Assembly: GCA_964019055.1 (NCBI GenBank)
Contig: OZ025221.1
Location: 9,637,106-9,701,105, forward strand
Origin: Anthopleura xanthogrammica
Lineage: Eukaryota > Cnidaria > Anthozoa > Actiniaria > Actiniidae
Direction: 5' to 3'
Length of the DNA stretch: 64,000 bases
Shown here: positions 36,511-51,700 of the stretch, in pieces
Numbering within the stretch: position 1 is the stretch's first letter
Layout of the letters: each line of letters opens with the position of its first letter
Notes under the pieces: generated by a model
The model's database searches: none
The model's input: only the letters and a program-made list of their open reading frames with translations
What the model was told of the DNA's origin: nothing
Program-made: the position numbers and the translations under genes

Positions 36511-38336
36511 GAGGTAGCCCACAACAAAATGGTGGCGTGATAATAAAATGGTGGCAGAGGTGGGCTTTTGCTGTATTTAGAAAAATTGCTATGATAATCA
36601 AACCACCAGCTTAGTTAAGCTTTGGAAATTACATATTAAAATAGTAAGTCAATAGTCAATAGTTCTCAGATCTTTTGGACCCAGTCTTCCTCGACCACAT
36701 TGCTTGAGAGGGATCTGGGAACGATGTAAAAAATGAATCTTATCAAAAATATAATAAGATCTAACAAAATCATCTACGGGTAGATGTTTGATTATTATAT
36801 AACACGTCGTATGACCGCAACCAAAACAACAAAATCTAAAAATAGATATCGGTTATTCCTTCATCCTGATTGGACGAGCCAAGTTCAAACTTTCCCAAAC
36901 ATCTTTTCTTTAGGAGACAATAAATAAGACACTGCTGTGTTCTTCAGCGTTAGAATGATAAAAATGTTACTCTGTTTTATTTGACTTATTTCCCTATGAA
37001 TTTATAATTTTGTATAATTTTGCAGCCAAAACTTCAGTAGTACAGTAAAAAACGTCTGAGAATATTTGTGAGAATAGATGTGCATAGTTCTATTATTTGT
37101 ACTTTGGATAGCAGTCATTATTGAATTTCCTGCGCCAAAAGAAATAGGTAATTATCAGCTTAGAATTCAAAACAATTATTATTCAATAAAGTATTGTTTA
37201 CAACTATGAAAGCAATGAAGAGCTGTACAAATTCACAAACAAAAGCATACAGACGTTGTTGCATTTATAATTAACGAATTTATGGAATAAATATTTCATG
37301 AGGCTAGCGACTGTGGGAAATTTAGTCGTTCCAACTGACTAGCTGATGGTTGAGAGACTCTAATACACCGGTATTGGACTCTACATTGCTTTCTAACTCG
37401 CTTCGTTTGCACAAGAAGTCGTAACACAAACTCACGGTAGGTGCTAGCATATTAGTTCATACGTTTGACACATATTATTGGAATGACAAAGCTTTCTATA
37501 GGCATTTGAATAGCAAAACAAACACTTTATTGTACGGCAAGTGATTTAGATGAATGCAGCTTAAAATCCAACGTGGGAAGACTCAATATGAATTCGCTTA
37601 GGACTGTCAATCATTTCCGTACTACACAATTAACTACAGCTCCATTAGTTTGTGGTAAAAGCACTTGTTTTTAATTTCTACTCAGTACAATTGCCCGAGT
37701 TAGAAGTCGCTACGACAGACAAACAGGTATTGTAGAATATTATATAACTTTGAAATGAATGCTAAAATGCTTGATTTAACTTTTGTTTAAATAGTTTGGC
37801 TTAAAACAAAAGCTTACAGTTCAAAATTAGCCGTACTTGCACGAGATGTTCTGTCGAAACTTTGCTTACAGTATTTGCTCACAGTCAAGTTTGAAGATTT
37901 AAATTTTTCAACTTCTCGGTTCATGCTCTCGAACATCAAGCAACCAGTAGCCAAAACACTACCTTTTTATTTCAAAATATCTAGAAATTTTAGCATTAAG
38001 TATTTCTATTAAATTTCACAGCTTGTTTCAAACTGAATTTAAACTGCTTACGATTTTCTGCATCAATTTTTGTACAGCATTTTTAAAAAGATTTCTCACA
38101 AGTGGTTTAAAGGATGAACAAACTATATTTCAATCAATATATATTTCTTCGATATTTTCTTTCAATGGAATAGAATTGAATGTTATCGACAACTTTTCGG
38201 TACTGATCACGAAAAAATCCCATATTCAAGTCTGAGTACAAGTGCTTCTTAAGTCATCATTAATCTAGCTTCGTCTAATTGTGTAACGGTTCATAAGCAA
38301 GGAATGGTTGTTAACAGTTATATGAGCAACTCATGA

Positions 38337-38477
38337 TATCTCCTTCTCCTTCTCCTTCTCCTTCTCCTTCTCCTTCTCCTTCTCCTTCTCCTTCTCCTTC
38401 TCCTTCTCCTTCTCCTTCTCCTTCTCCTTCTCCTTCTCCTTCTCCTTCTCCTTCTCCTTCTCCTTCTCCTTCTTCTT
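38337..38477. repeat. (CTCCTT)n hexanucleotide microsatellite
   Basis: About 22 near-perfect copies of CTCCTT, all pyrimidine on the plus strand and therefore capable of triplex (H-DNA) formation. Confidence 0.95.
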
Positions 38478-39978
38478 GCTCGTTCTTTTTCTTCTAATTC
38501 TTAATTATTTACGAAACTTGAATCAACAAAAAAATATCTGAAAAACTCTGACTTTCTAGAAAAATGAAATGTATATGTGATCGTACCATACTGAATGGAC
38601 TCAGAAAAAATTCTGAGCCCCAGATGGGAAATCTAGAAAAATCTAAGCAACTCTAGAAACTTAGAACATATTGTACACGCTACAAAAATAACCATGTATA
38701 GACGAAAAAAACTTGTTTTATGACCTCACAATATAAATATGAATTATCAAAAGTTGCCTCAACTTAGGTCAAGCGTTAAATTCCAAAACTATTAAATCCG
38801 GAAAAACTCCAGAAAATTTAATCAAAAACTATAACCAAAACTTTTTTCTTTAAACTCTACGAACTAGTCTCGTTAATTTGTTTGTATATTTTTCATATTT
38901 AATTTTTTGAGCTGTAAAAAAGCACAGAAAGCTTTATTTTTTAGAGGCACCATGCCAGTAATCCACTGCATCTTTACCCCACCCCCCACGGAATTAACAA
39001 TCACAGTTTAGCACCGTTGATTAGGTGATTAATTCCTACGCTTCACTTGACTAATTATGTCAACGACTCTGTTTTCATATTATAAACAAGAGATCAAAGG
39101 TATTCAAGAACACTTCATTGCATTAATGAGATTGATAATTTAGTCCACCACAACTGGGACCAGACAGAAAAAGCACTAGTGAACCTTCCTTCCTTCCTTT
39201 GGAACCGATAAAGATCTGCGGGGTATGGACTGGTAGCTTTTTATGAAAAGCTGGGACTTTCGTAACACACCTCAAAGCTACTCGAAAATTCCTACAGCTG
39301 AAGTCACACTGTCTGTACCTACTCAACTGTGTTCGAAGGTGTTTCTTGTTTTGACTTTACAAGCTTTATCGGTTGTATTTGAACACGTTCTTGAATTCTT
39401 CTGGATCAGTACTTGGCTTTACTTTGCAAGGAACGAAAGCTTTGGCGGTTTCGGAAGGAAATTTTACCGTCATTTTTAAAGTTAGTGCGAAATTTTTGTA
39501 CTTGTTCGGACTATAGCTTAGCAGGGTATGTGTTTATAGGGCTGTAATTATGTGCAAAAGTTTGTTTTGTATCGTTAAAATTGTTTTACGATGGGTTGTC
39601 TGGAATGTGCGTTCCTCTTCGACGCTATCATGCTAAAAACATAACTTGAACGGCTAAAACAACTGCAATTGTAGAGCTCTGCAAGTGGTTAGTCCTTCAT
39701 GATACACTAAAATATCAAACATTTCTTGTACTTAGATGGCACTTTATAGGTTTTTTGAATTTTCTAGAAGTTTATTGTTAACTGATAACTAATCAAATTA
39801 TTCTTGTTTATTTGTATTCAATTGAAGAAATTGGATGACAAGCTATTCATTAAGTTCGATTTGTTTTTCATACTTTCTACTGCTTCAAATGTCATGAGAA
39901 AGTTTGTCTTATTCTAACTTGTCCTCATATTTGCCATTTTCGCTGACATCTTTGTTGTTGTTGTTGTTCAGACTCAAG

Positions 39979-42159
39979 ATGAGCTACTCTCTGGGACGAA
40001 GCGACTACAGCAGCTATCGATCAAGTCATGAACCTGGAAAGAATTCTTCTTATGGAAAATCAAGCTACGGCTCTGATTCATTGAGAAGTTCTTACTCCGG
40101 CTCCAGGCCAAGTTACGACTCTTCTTCATGGAGAAACAGCTATTCCGCGGGTTCTTCTTCTTCGTCCTACAAGCCTAAAACCTACGACTTTGGTTCGTCA
40201 AGCTTGAGCTCTTCATACGGTTCGAGGTATGGCGACTCGTCATGGCGAACTAGGGACTTCACGAGCAAAGATTCTTCAAGTAAGGATTACTCCAGTACCA
40301 CCGAAGATACCAAAGATTACTCGAGCAATAACAACTCGACCGAGGAAACTTCAAGCAAAGATGATACTACTGAAGAACACTCTGCAAAAACTGGAAAGGA
40401 TGCTTTAGTTAAAGACTTCAATGGGAACCTCTCAAGCAATGATGACATGTCGAAGGAGAAAGTAAGGGAATCCTTTGTGAAGGAGTTTTTTGATAATGAC
40501 AACTCTGAGGAATTATCCTCTAAGACCAAAGACCCGGCTCTAGTCAAGGATTTTTCCAGCACTACTGAAGGCTCTGGTAGACGTTTTTATTCCAGAGGCA
40601 GTGAAGACACCTCTTCTAAGGAGAAAAAAGATTACTTGAGCAAGTATGCCCCTGACTACAAGCGAAAAGATTATTTGAATAAATATGTAACAGATGATGA
40701 CAAAACCTCAAAAGATTACCAAGGAAAAATTACAAATGGTGACGTGAAAGATTTCTCCCAAAATGATGATATTTCGTCTTACAGGGACAAATATGAAAGA
40801 CCCGGTTTGGTGGGTTCGACCAAGATGCCAAGCCATCGCTACCGTGATTATTCACTTAACGACAAGACCACGAGGGATGATAGAACATCCTCTGCCAACA
40901 AGAAGGTCTATAATTTTGAAGATGTTCTTAAAGAAGATAAAAAAGATAATGCTTTATTCGCAGCGAAGAAGAGTGATTTTGATGACGTCGACTCCTACAA
41001 GCCTAAAGCATCTGGAAAATTCAATGGCGATCGTCATGGATCATCGTACAAACCAATGGAAAGTTATAGCAACCAAAATAACAGGAATGCAAGAGATTCA
41101 AGCGAAAGAGGTCGTTATTCTGCACCCCAAAGGCCAAAGAAAGACATCAGCTACTCCCAACCCAAGACAAGAGGACGGGCAAGCTCGGATTCTAGTCCAG
41201 TCTCGAGCCATCGACCAACAATACAGAAGTTTATCTCAGTTGTTCCTGAAGAAAACCGCTACATCACGTCGGTGAACTACCTCCCGGAGCGCATCGAGCT
41301 TCGCCTCTGTGGGACGACTCCAAAAGATAAGAAAGCCAAAAAATGGCGATCAATACCCGACTTGTACAATATTACCTTGAAACCACAACAGTCTGATGAA
41401 GAACAGATTTCATGTGAGGAAGAAAGCATGGCCTTTGCGTATGACAGCAGCAATGAGTTCCTGAACTACAGCTTGCCTAAACATGAGCATATGAAAGAGA
41501 TGTACGTCACACAATACACTCATTACTTCGACCCTGACGAGCCACGATCCCACATTGCAGGTTGGAAAGTCGATGTTGAACCTAATGGCATCCCACACGA
41601 GAGGTCCAGGATGTGTGTGCTTAAACACCCGGTAGTGTCGGGGCCAAACAAACACCGTCCCCCTCGACCTAAATCCGCCCCTCCGATATTCTCATATCGC
41701 CCGGAGAGCCCCGAGGAACCGATTCGCTCACAACAAGTAGATGTTGTAAACAGTGGGTATTATACGTCACCCAGGTCAAGTCGTCCCTCCGACAGCGTCT
41801 TTTACAACGGTTTTGAAGATAGTACAGATGCTTCATCTCTGGGTTATGCTCCAAGCGACGACACCTCTGATTCATCAGCCTTCCTTGACCCGCGCTCTCC
41901 GACCAACAAGGATGCCAACTTCTCCTACAGTAAGCCGAGGTTAATCCGACTGTCCGCCGATTTCCCAGGCGTTCGAAATCTAGAAAAAATGAGACGGAAA
42001 CGACAAAGTATGGGATCTGCGACGTCTCCAAGACCTCGGTCATCTCTAGGCCACTCTCCATCACCAAGGGACGGGGAGTATGGGTTCTTCGTGGCACTAA
42101 CATCCGGGGATTCGCCTAAAGTGCAGAGTAAATCAGGACGCTCTTATTCGCATTATTAA
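39979..42159 (+). CDS. Large intrinsically disordered Ser/Tyr/Lys/Asp-rich protein, unknown
   Basis: The start is the ATG after a clear acceptor (TTGTTGTTGTTCAG) at 39971, so the open frame upstream of it is intron and a 5' UTR exon lies further left. The product is 726 residues in one coding exon. The first 110 residues are almost pure Ser/Tyr/Gly/Arg low complexity (SSYGS, RSSYSGS, SSWR). Residues about 90-260 repeat KDYSS, KDFSS and DYLSKY/DYLNKY motifs with many acidic and Lys residues. A better-ordered segment (about 420-560) contains PEENRYITSVNYLPERIELRLCG and an acidic patch, then PRPKSAPPIFSYRPESP. The C-terminus is basic and SP-rich (ATSPRPRSSLGHSPSPRDG). I do not recognise a family. 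The composition suggests a phosphorylated cytoskeletal or condensate-type protein, which is inference only. Confidence 0.82.
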   Translation: MSYSLGRSDYSSYRSSHEPGKNSSYGKSSYGSDSLRSSYSGSRPSYDSSSWRNSYSAGSSSSSYKPKTYDFGSSSLSSSYGSRYGDSSWRTRDFTSKDSSSKDYSSTTEDTKDYSSNNNSTEETSSKDDTTEEHSAKTGKDALVKDFNGNLSSNDDMSKEKVRESFVKEFFDNDNSEELSSKTKDPALVKDFSSTTEGSGRRFYSRGSEDTSSKEKKDYLSKYAPDYKRKDYLNKYVTDDDKTSKDYQGKITNGDVKDFSQNDDISSYRDKYERPGLVGSTKMPSHRYRDYSLNDKTTRDDRTSSANKKVYNFEDVLKEDKKDNALFAAKKSDFDDVDSYKPKASGKFNGDRHGSSYKPMESYSNQNNRNARDSSERGRYSAPQRPKKDISYSQPKTRGRASSDSSPVSSHRPTIQKFISVVPEENRYITSVNYLPERIELRLCGTTPKDKKAKKWRSIPDLYNITLKPQQSDEEQISCEEESMAFAYDSSNEFLNYSLPKHEHMKEMYVTQYTHYFDPDEPRSHIAGWKVDVEPNGIPHERSRMCVLKHPVVSGPNKHRPPRPKSAPPIFSYRPESPEEPIRSQQVDVVNSGYYTSPRSSRPSDSVFYNGFEDSTDASSLGYAPSDDTSDSSAFLDPRSPTNKDANFSYSKPRLIRLSADFPGVRNLEKMRRKRQSMGSATSPRPRSSLGHSPSPRDGEYGFFVALTSGDSPKVQSKSGRSYSHY

Positions 42160-43194
42160 GAAAATGATGACATAGTCAACTGCGCGTGCGTAGCTAGGAA
42201 AGACAGGTGTCCAGTAGTGATGGCGGGCTCACGTGAAGCCCGTCAAGTAACAGTCAAGATAGAGGCTGATAGTCATAGTGACATAACTTGGGATCATCAG
42301 TTGGCTTCGTTTAGACTGGACCGTAGTAGACATTAGTGGCTAAAGTAAATCAGTCAAGCTTGGAATTCATGACTTGACATGCTTATTGAAATGCACTGTA
42401 AAAATTAGTTCGTTTTCGCACCTAAAAATTATACCGCTCGCACAATTATTTCAAAAAAACTTATTTTATAATAAGGAACTTAAGTGAAATTGGTCGAAAC
42501 CAATCCTTTTCGAGTCATAACAATCTCGTTCCAGACCCCTTATCTCTTACATGATTTCGTCGAGCATGCGCAGTAAGAAATAACGGCTCTGGGAACGAGA
42601 TTGTATAGATAGTTAGACTTGTCAGAATTTTGCTTGCGCAACATCTCTTTAAGTTTTTTTTTTTTTGCGGCGCTGATTAGTTTAGATTGTACGTCGCGCA
42701 TGCGCACTGTTTCTTAATTAGCCGGTTACCATACAGCGTTGTAGCTGACGGAAGAAATTGCTTGGTCTTTAAAGCTGTTAAAATTGCAAAAAATATTTCC
42801 ATGTTTTTGAATCAATCTGTGAGTTAGCTGTGCCCTGACTTAGATCAGCCCAGATGTTGTTTCAGGTTTTTTTAAACCTTTTCTTGTGTTTCAATGAATT
42901 CTGCAATTGAATCAAAGTTGATGAAGAGCCACTCTATGGAAATACTTTTGCTATAAATCCTTCAGTTGAATTTAATTTTCCCATAGAAATTTTCACAGAA
43001 ATGGCTTCTCATTTACGAAAAAGGCGCGTCAAAAAAAATGTGTTTGTCATCTGGGTCTGGGAATCCAGCATTTTTTTAAATTTTCGTGGTGTTTTTGTTT
43101 TGTTTTCTCAAAAAACTTTAATGCTTTCTTGTCTCGGCTCATTATAAAATATCATTAATCAACGAGATGTAAGGTAGAAAATGTATTTATAGGC

Positions 43195-43200
43195 AATAAA
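43195..43200 (+). terminator. Possible polyadenylation signal of the disordered-protein gene
   Basis: AATAAA followed by a GTGTATTTTC stretch, about 1.0 kb after the stop codon. It is the first canonical hexamer I see on this strand after the gene. Confidence 0.4.
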
Positions 43201-43629
43201 ATGTGTATTTTCAATGACTGTCCGCGGTGATGTAGTCTCACGTTCACCACAAAGGAACTATTGATGAAGATGAAAATGGCGACTTACCTTATTTGCATGC
43301 AAAAGGTGACATTTGACAGTCGTAACGAAGCTCGTGTCTTGACGTCTCTAAATGAGACGGGACCATTTTACGTTGTCATCCCAACCACATCCCAGCGCAA
43401 GTCTAATCATTTGCAGATATTTCTAAAGCAAAGGCAGTATCTTCTACTCAGATATCTAAAGACCCTGAAGTGAGGTGGATCCGGCAAAGGCTTGATCCTA
43501 TGACTCCCGCGCAACAGAATAACGTTCAATACAAGCCATTGATAGTGTGATGTTATAAAAAGGTTCTAGATATAGTGCGCAAATACTCAGGTTGAAATTT
43601 TTATACAAATTATGGTAAAACTTGTGATA

Positions 43630-44095
43630 TAAACTCTTAATGACACGTTTTTGAGGCGCGATTCAATTGCGCAATGGTTTTGACGGTAGAGAATGCAAAT
43701 TTCCCGCGCAAATATCTTTGCGTATGTTTCCATTAAAACAGTAGTTCTTGATGGTAGAGCTAGTCCATGATTATGCGCAAGCAAAGAAAAATTAATGAGA
43801 AGCTTATAAAACAACAATCCTGCAATATTAAGTCTTCCAGCCATTTTAGACGTAATCCTTGCTAGTGCGCAAAGTATATTCCTGAGAATTTTCGTCTTGG
43901 GGCAATGTGGAATTAATGAGAAGTTTAAAAGCCAACAATCTAGCAACGTAAAATCTTCTTCCAGACATCTAAGACGCAATCTTAGTTAGCGCGCGAAGAA
44001 CATTTAGGAGAAACTTTCATCTTGCCCCGAGTTGTAAATAATAACGCGCGCGTCAAAGAATGCACATTGCGCGCGCAAATATTCGGTGTAATTTT
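43630..44095. repeat. Diverged GCGC-rich tandem duplication
   Basis: Two units of about 120 bp (about 43787-43911 and 43911-44030) share TTAATGAGAAG, ACAACAATC or CCAACAATC, AGTCTTCCAG or CTTCTTCCAGA, and a GTGCGCAAAG or GCGCGCGAAG block. Partial units with GCGCAAATAT flank them on both sides. An open frame across them is a repeat product. Confidence 0.6.
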
Positions 44096-44726
44096 CTTTG
44101 CGTCTCAAGTGGTAAGAAGTAGGTGATGCTTAACAAGGTATTTTAGCAGTCAATACCAAGTGGTTTGTACATAACGTTATCCATCAAAAATCAAACCAAG
44201 ACCTAACTATTGATAGTCTGATAGTTGAAAAACAAGTTTGAGAAGTCAGATACAACTCCTTAGCTTGTATAAGAAAGATATCTGTTACCTATTTCCTCCG
44301 TGCCTCGTGGCACATAAGGCCTCCACAGATTTTCTCCATCTCTTCCTGTCCGCCGCAATCACTTGTGCCTCGTCCATATAGCAAAGATATAGCAAACTAT
44401 TCCATTATGATTAACCTCAACAATTTCACATTCCAGGAAATTAGTATTCTCTTGATATTTTAATGAATTTAATTAATATTTATACGAAAAAATGTCAAAC
44501 AAAAAATGCTTAATTGAATTACACATTAATTATGCACTTGATCTATCGTAATCGTACCAGTATCAAAAATATGTTTCTTAAAAGCAAAAATATGTCTATA
44601 ACAAAAAATGTCTCTATTTTGAACTTATTTTCCGACAACATTTCAGAAGAGTTCAGACTGAGTAGCCTTATTTAATGAGACAAAACGCTTAGGATAGATT
44701 GGATTAGTTCAATGTAAATAAAGAGT

Positions 44727-47932
<3,206 letters not shown>

Positions 47933-48733
47933 TATGATATATTACAGTATTATCAGAATGAAGAAAGCTTGATTCTGATACAATACTATTTAACTTGCTG
48001 TGATCAATAGGAGGAGTGAGTCGAGTGGCTGGATGCCCGGTCTCAGTCAGATCGTTGTGATCAATATGTAAATCAGCATGCTAGCGCGGGATGGGTCGAC
48101 ACGTAACCTACGGGAAATGTCCCGCTACCCGCGCGCAGGCGTACGCACCATACCAATCCTATCCATACCTAATTCATTCCTTCATGCTCATATCCTGAAA
48201 AACAAAATCTACCCCAAATTACTAAATAAATACCATTTTACAATGATTTGTGGTCTTTGATCTTTCTTGATTTGAAGGAGATGGTAGGGCGGATGACCTT
48301 GATTCAGTTGATTCTTGTCTTTATGTTTTGACAGCGTTTGTCATTAGTGTAGCAGACAGCGAGAATATATTAGTGTCAGACAAAATAAGACCTCTTATAT
48401 CCGTTTAAGCGACACTTGCATTCTTTCTACTTAAAAATCATTATTCAAAGAGGAAATTGTGTCTTTCATGTAGAAAATTGACTTGAATTGAAATTGAAAA
48501 TGAAAAATATTTAAAAAAATTTACACAAGAAAGTGTGGAATTAACTTGAAAATGTTTTCAAACTGAAGAGCGAGCGAGTGACTCAGGGTTCAAAAATTTT
48601 GGATCAATCTTTATTTTGAAATTTTCGTTTATGTCAATTTTATTTTTCCTTTTCCGAAAACCACAGGGAACCCAACCTAAAGCGCCTGCAGTATGATAAA
48701 ACAGCTGTGTTGCGGGAAAGAAGAAACCAAAAC
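47933..48733. promoter_or_regulatory. Divergent spacer between the coiled-coil gene and TEDC2
   Basis: Start codons point apart across 801 bp, so both promoters are presumably here. A GC-richer patch (CCCGCTACCCGCGCGCAGGC) lies at about 48119-48138. The TEDC2 start itself is in ACATGGCGGC, a YY1-like context. No coding exon was seen. Confidence 0.45.
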
Positions 48734-51700
48734 ATGGCGGCAAAGTTGAAACACAAAGATTCAATTGATGAACTTTACAGCAGCTTAGCTTCGTAAGTAA
48801 GCAGAAATATATAGCCAATTCACGTTGAACATAAATTTTAACTCCTGCTACTCCTCTCTGCTTTGTTTTAAGGCTGTATGAAGAGCTTGTGAAGAAATAT
48901 GAAGCTTGTATTCGACAAAGAAGAGAAGTTGAAAGCAATGTTTATCAGTGTAAAAAGCTGTTTAGACCTTGGTGAGGTTTTGAAAAATTATCTATTCTAG
49001 CCCAAACAAACTATTTCTTCACAAATAAGCTTTGTTTATTTATAAAACAAATGTTTTCCGGGAAAATTACGATAGATAAGGGATAACGTCAAAACAGTTG
49101 TCATCTTACGGTACCCGATTCTGGGGGAGGGGTGGTGTTACCCGGTACCCACCACCTCTGGAAGTGAAATCCTGGATTTTGTCCTCAAATATCTCCAAAA
49201 CTAAAGGTCAAATCACAGAAATGAATGTACTGTCTGTTTTCATGTATGCTTAACAACGTATTTGTGGATAGAAATAGTCACTGGAGACACCCAGTATCGA
49301 GCATTCGAGAGGTCTCTGAGGGGGGAGGGGGTATTTACCGGTACCCACCACCTAAATCAATAAAATCGGGTCCCTATTTTGGACAATTTTTTTGACCTTG
49401 ACCCTAAGGGAGCATTCATTTTTTAGGAGGGGGGGGGGGCGGAGGAATTAGGGGGGGGGGTCATTAAAAAATTACTAGATAAAAAGGGGGGGTCACATTT
49501 TTTTTGAATGTTGAACCAGGGGGGGTCATGAATAAGATAAAAAAGTCAAAAAGGTATATTTTTTAGTTTTTTTCTGGAGGGGGGGGCTAGAAATTTTTTA
49601 TATTTGGAAGTGGGGGGGGGGGGGGGTTATCGAAATATTCAATTCCTTACCATGGGGGCTAGCATTTTTTTTCTATTTGATTCCTCTAATTCCTCCGCCC
49701 CCCCCCCTCCTAAAAAATGAATGCTCCCTAAATACGAAATTTTTAATAGAATTTTAGTTTGATAAACACCCAATAAAAGCTTTGGTTTTATTAACTTAAT
49801 AATGGTTATTTTGCACTGCGATAAAAACAGGCCCTGTTTAGAGAAGAAGAAAGAGGAAGACAAAGATGCCAAAGAAGTAACTGACAATAATACAAAGAGT
49901 TCAAATGTAAAGGATGAGAGAAGGGGAGATGGTGCTGCAGATGAACAAGGTATGGGTGGGGAGGGTCTGAGGAGGGTATATTGTGTAATTCCACCAAATA
50001 TCCATAGTTTCCCTATGGAGGGGGATTGGAATTTTCAAGGGGTGGGGAGGGACTGAGGAGGGTATATTGTGTAGCCTGCGTGCCTGGGTTTTCGTTCGGC
50101 TGGACGCAGGCTAATATTGTGTAGTACCAGGAAATACCCATACCTTCCCTGTGGAGGGGGTGATTGGGATACAAAAGGGCAAAAATAAAGAAAAATTATG
50201 TACAAATTGAGAAGTGCTAAGTTTCAATATCAACTTTTCAAACTGAACAGAACAACCCCAAACCAATCCAGATGTCGAACTACTTGATAAAATTCTAGCA
50301 AAAGCACAAAGAGCCAGAGAAATTCAAGAAAAGGTACAATAAAGATGTGTTGTATGGTATTCAGTTTAGATTCTGTTACTTGGTATCACATGTGAGTAGA
50401 GTTTGGTCTCTCTCTTGATTCAAGGGCTTTTCTCCATGTTCTTCAGTTTTCCTCCCTCCACAAAACCTAACAAGCTAAATATTACTTCCAATTCCATCTG
50501 TTTGTCATGCTCTATTTTCAGCTATGAGATTAATTAATAAGCTTTTTTTTCTGTATTGGTAGATAGACACTGCTGATGTAAAGGCTAAAGTGTCTAGAAA
50601 ATCACATTCAGCTCAAGATGCAACAAGTAAGCATTCATACTTTAAAAGCCTTAAATTTCAACAAGTTTTTCAAACAAAAAGTTCTGATATGTAAATTATT
50701 TTTCATGATTCAGCAACAAAGGGGAAAGTTTTACCTAAACCAACAACAAAAAACGAAAAAGTTACAAACATCACCAATAAACAGCAGCGAAATCCCAAAA
50801 CAGTTGCCATGGTAACAAGGTCCAAACCCACAAGTCAGCCATCAAGCATGCGCCCAGTCATTAAGCAACCAGTATTGGAAAGGAAGAATAAACAAGGTAC
50901 TATGAAAACTACTTATGGAGCATCGTTTGGTAAACCTACTCATAGCAGACCTGTGTCTGCTTCAGGAAAAAAGTCTGCAAAGGATTATCTGGATGGTGTT
51001 CTTGGAGGGACTGCTGTGAAGTCCAGGATCACTAAAGGTATGTTGTTGATGATGATGTTGATGTGGATGATGATGGTGTTGCTGATGTTGCTGATGTTGC
51101 TGATGTTGGTGATAATGTTGAGGATGATGATGTTGGTGATGATGATGTTGATGTTGTTGATGATGATGATGATGAACTTGGAGATGATGATGATATTGAT
51201 GATGAAGATGAATGATGTTTGTGATGATGATGGTGTTGGTGATGATGATGATGATGATGTAGTTGATGATGATGATGATGATGATGATGTTGGTGATGAT
51301 GATGATAATGATGATGATGATGTTGGTGATGATGATGACAGTAATAATCATAATTATTACTGATGATCATACAATTATTCTGCAGATAAAACTCACAACA
51401 AAAGTGAAAATCAAGCACCTCAATTACCAATAAATAAAGGAGGCAAAAAGCTAATGGACACACAAAATATTGCACAAAGTACACAAAGCTCATCAAAAGA
51501 GCAAGCTGAGGACTTAATACCACAAGAACCTGCCAGCTATGATGAAGGGCAGGAGGAAGGTATGGAAGAGGGAGACTTTGTGCAAAGAGCCAAGAATGAA
51601 TTATTAAGAATATCAAGTGAACTGAAGGAGATTTCATCCAAGAAACAAGAAAGAACGAAAAGGGAGGAAAAGATTCATAAAAATGAAGAAAAATCACCTC

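Larger units (their letters stand above)
30835..39978. other. 9.1-kb gene-poor region between UBALD and the disordered-protein gene
   Basis: UBALD's 3' UTR probably runs to the AATAAA at 31702-31707. Beyond it I find no coding exon until 39979. Visible contents: short GAAGTTCG/GAACTTCG inverted copies at about 33235-33335, a TGTTACACTGTGCAA repeat element at about 36190-36510, a hexamer microsatellite at 38337-38477, and AT-rich sequence. A 5' UTR exon for the next gene must lie somewhere in the right part. Long-range regulatory DNA is possible but not shown by the sequence. Confidence 0.5.
42160..44726. other. 3' UTR and intergenic region with GCGC-rich tandem repeats
   Basis: The disordered-protein mRNA may end at the AATAAA at 43195-43200. 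A SINE tail fragment lies at 42815-42870. A tandemly duplicated GCGC-rich block spans about 43630-44095. No coding exon was supported. Confidence 0.5.

Noticed and set aside
36195..36527. 110-codon minus-strand open frame
   Set aside because: It runs across the GTTACACTGTGCAA repeat element and does not look like a protein domain.
40763..42103. Open frames of 130-170 codons in other phases of the disordered-protein gene
   Set aside because: They overlap a far longer frame with consistent composition, and have no start or splice support of their own.
50809..51363. 184-codon frame extending TEDC2 exon 6 into a Met/Asp-rich tail
   Set aside because: The tail is the microsatellite after a good GGTATGT donor. 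Exon 7 continues in the right phase.
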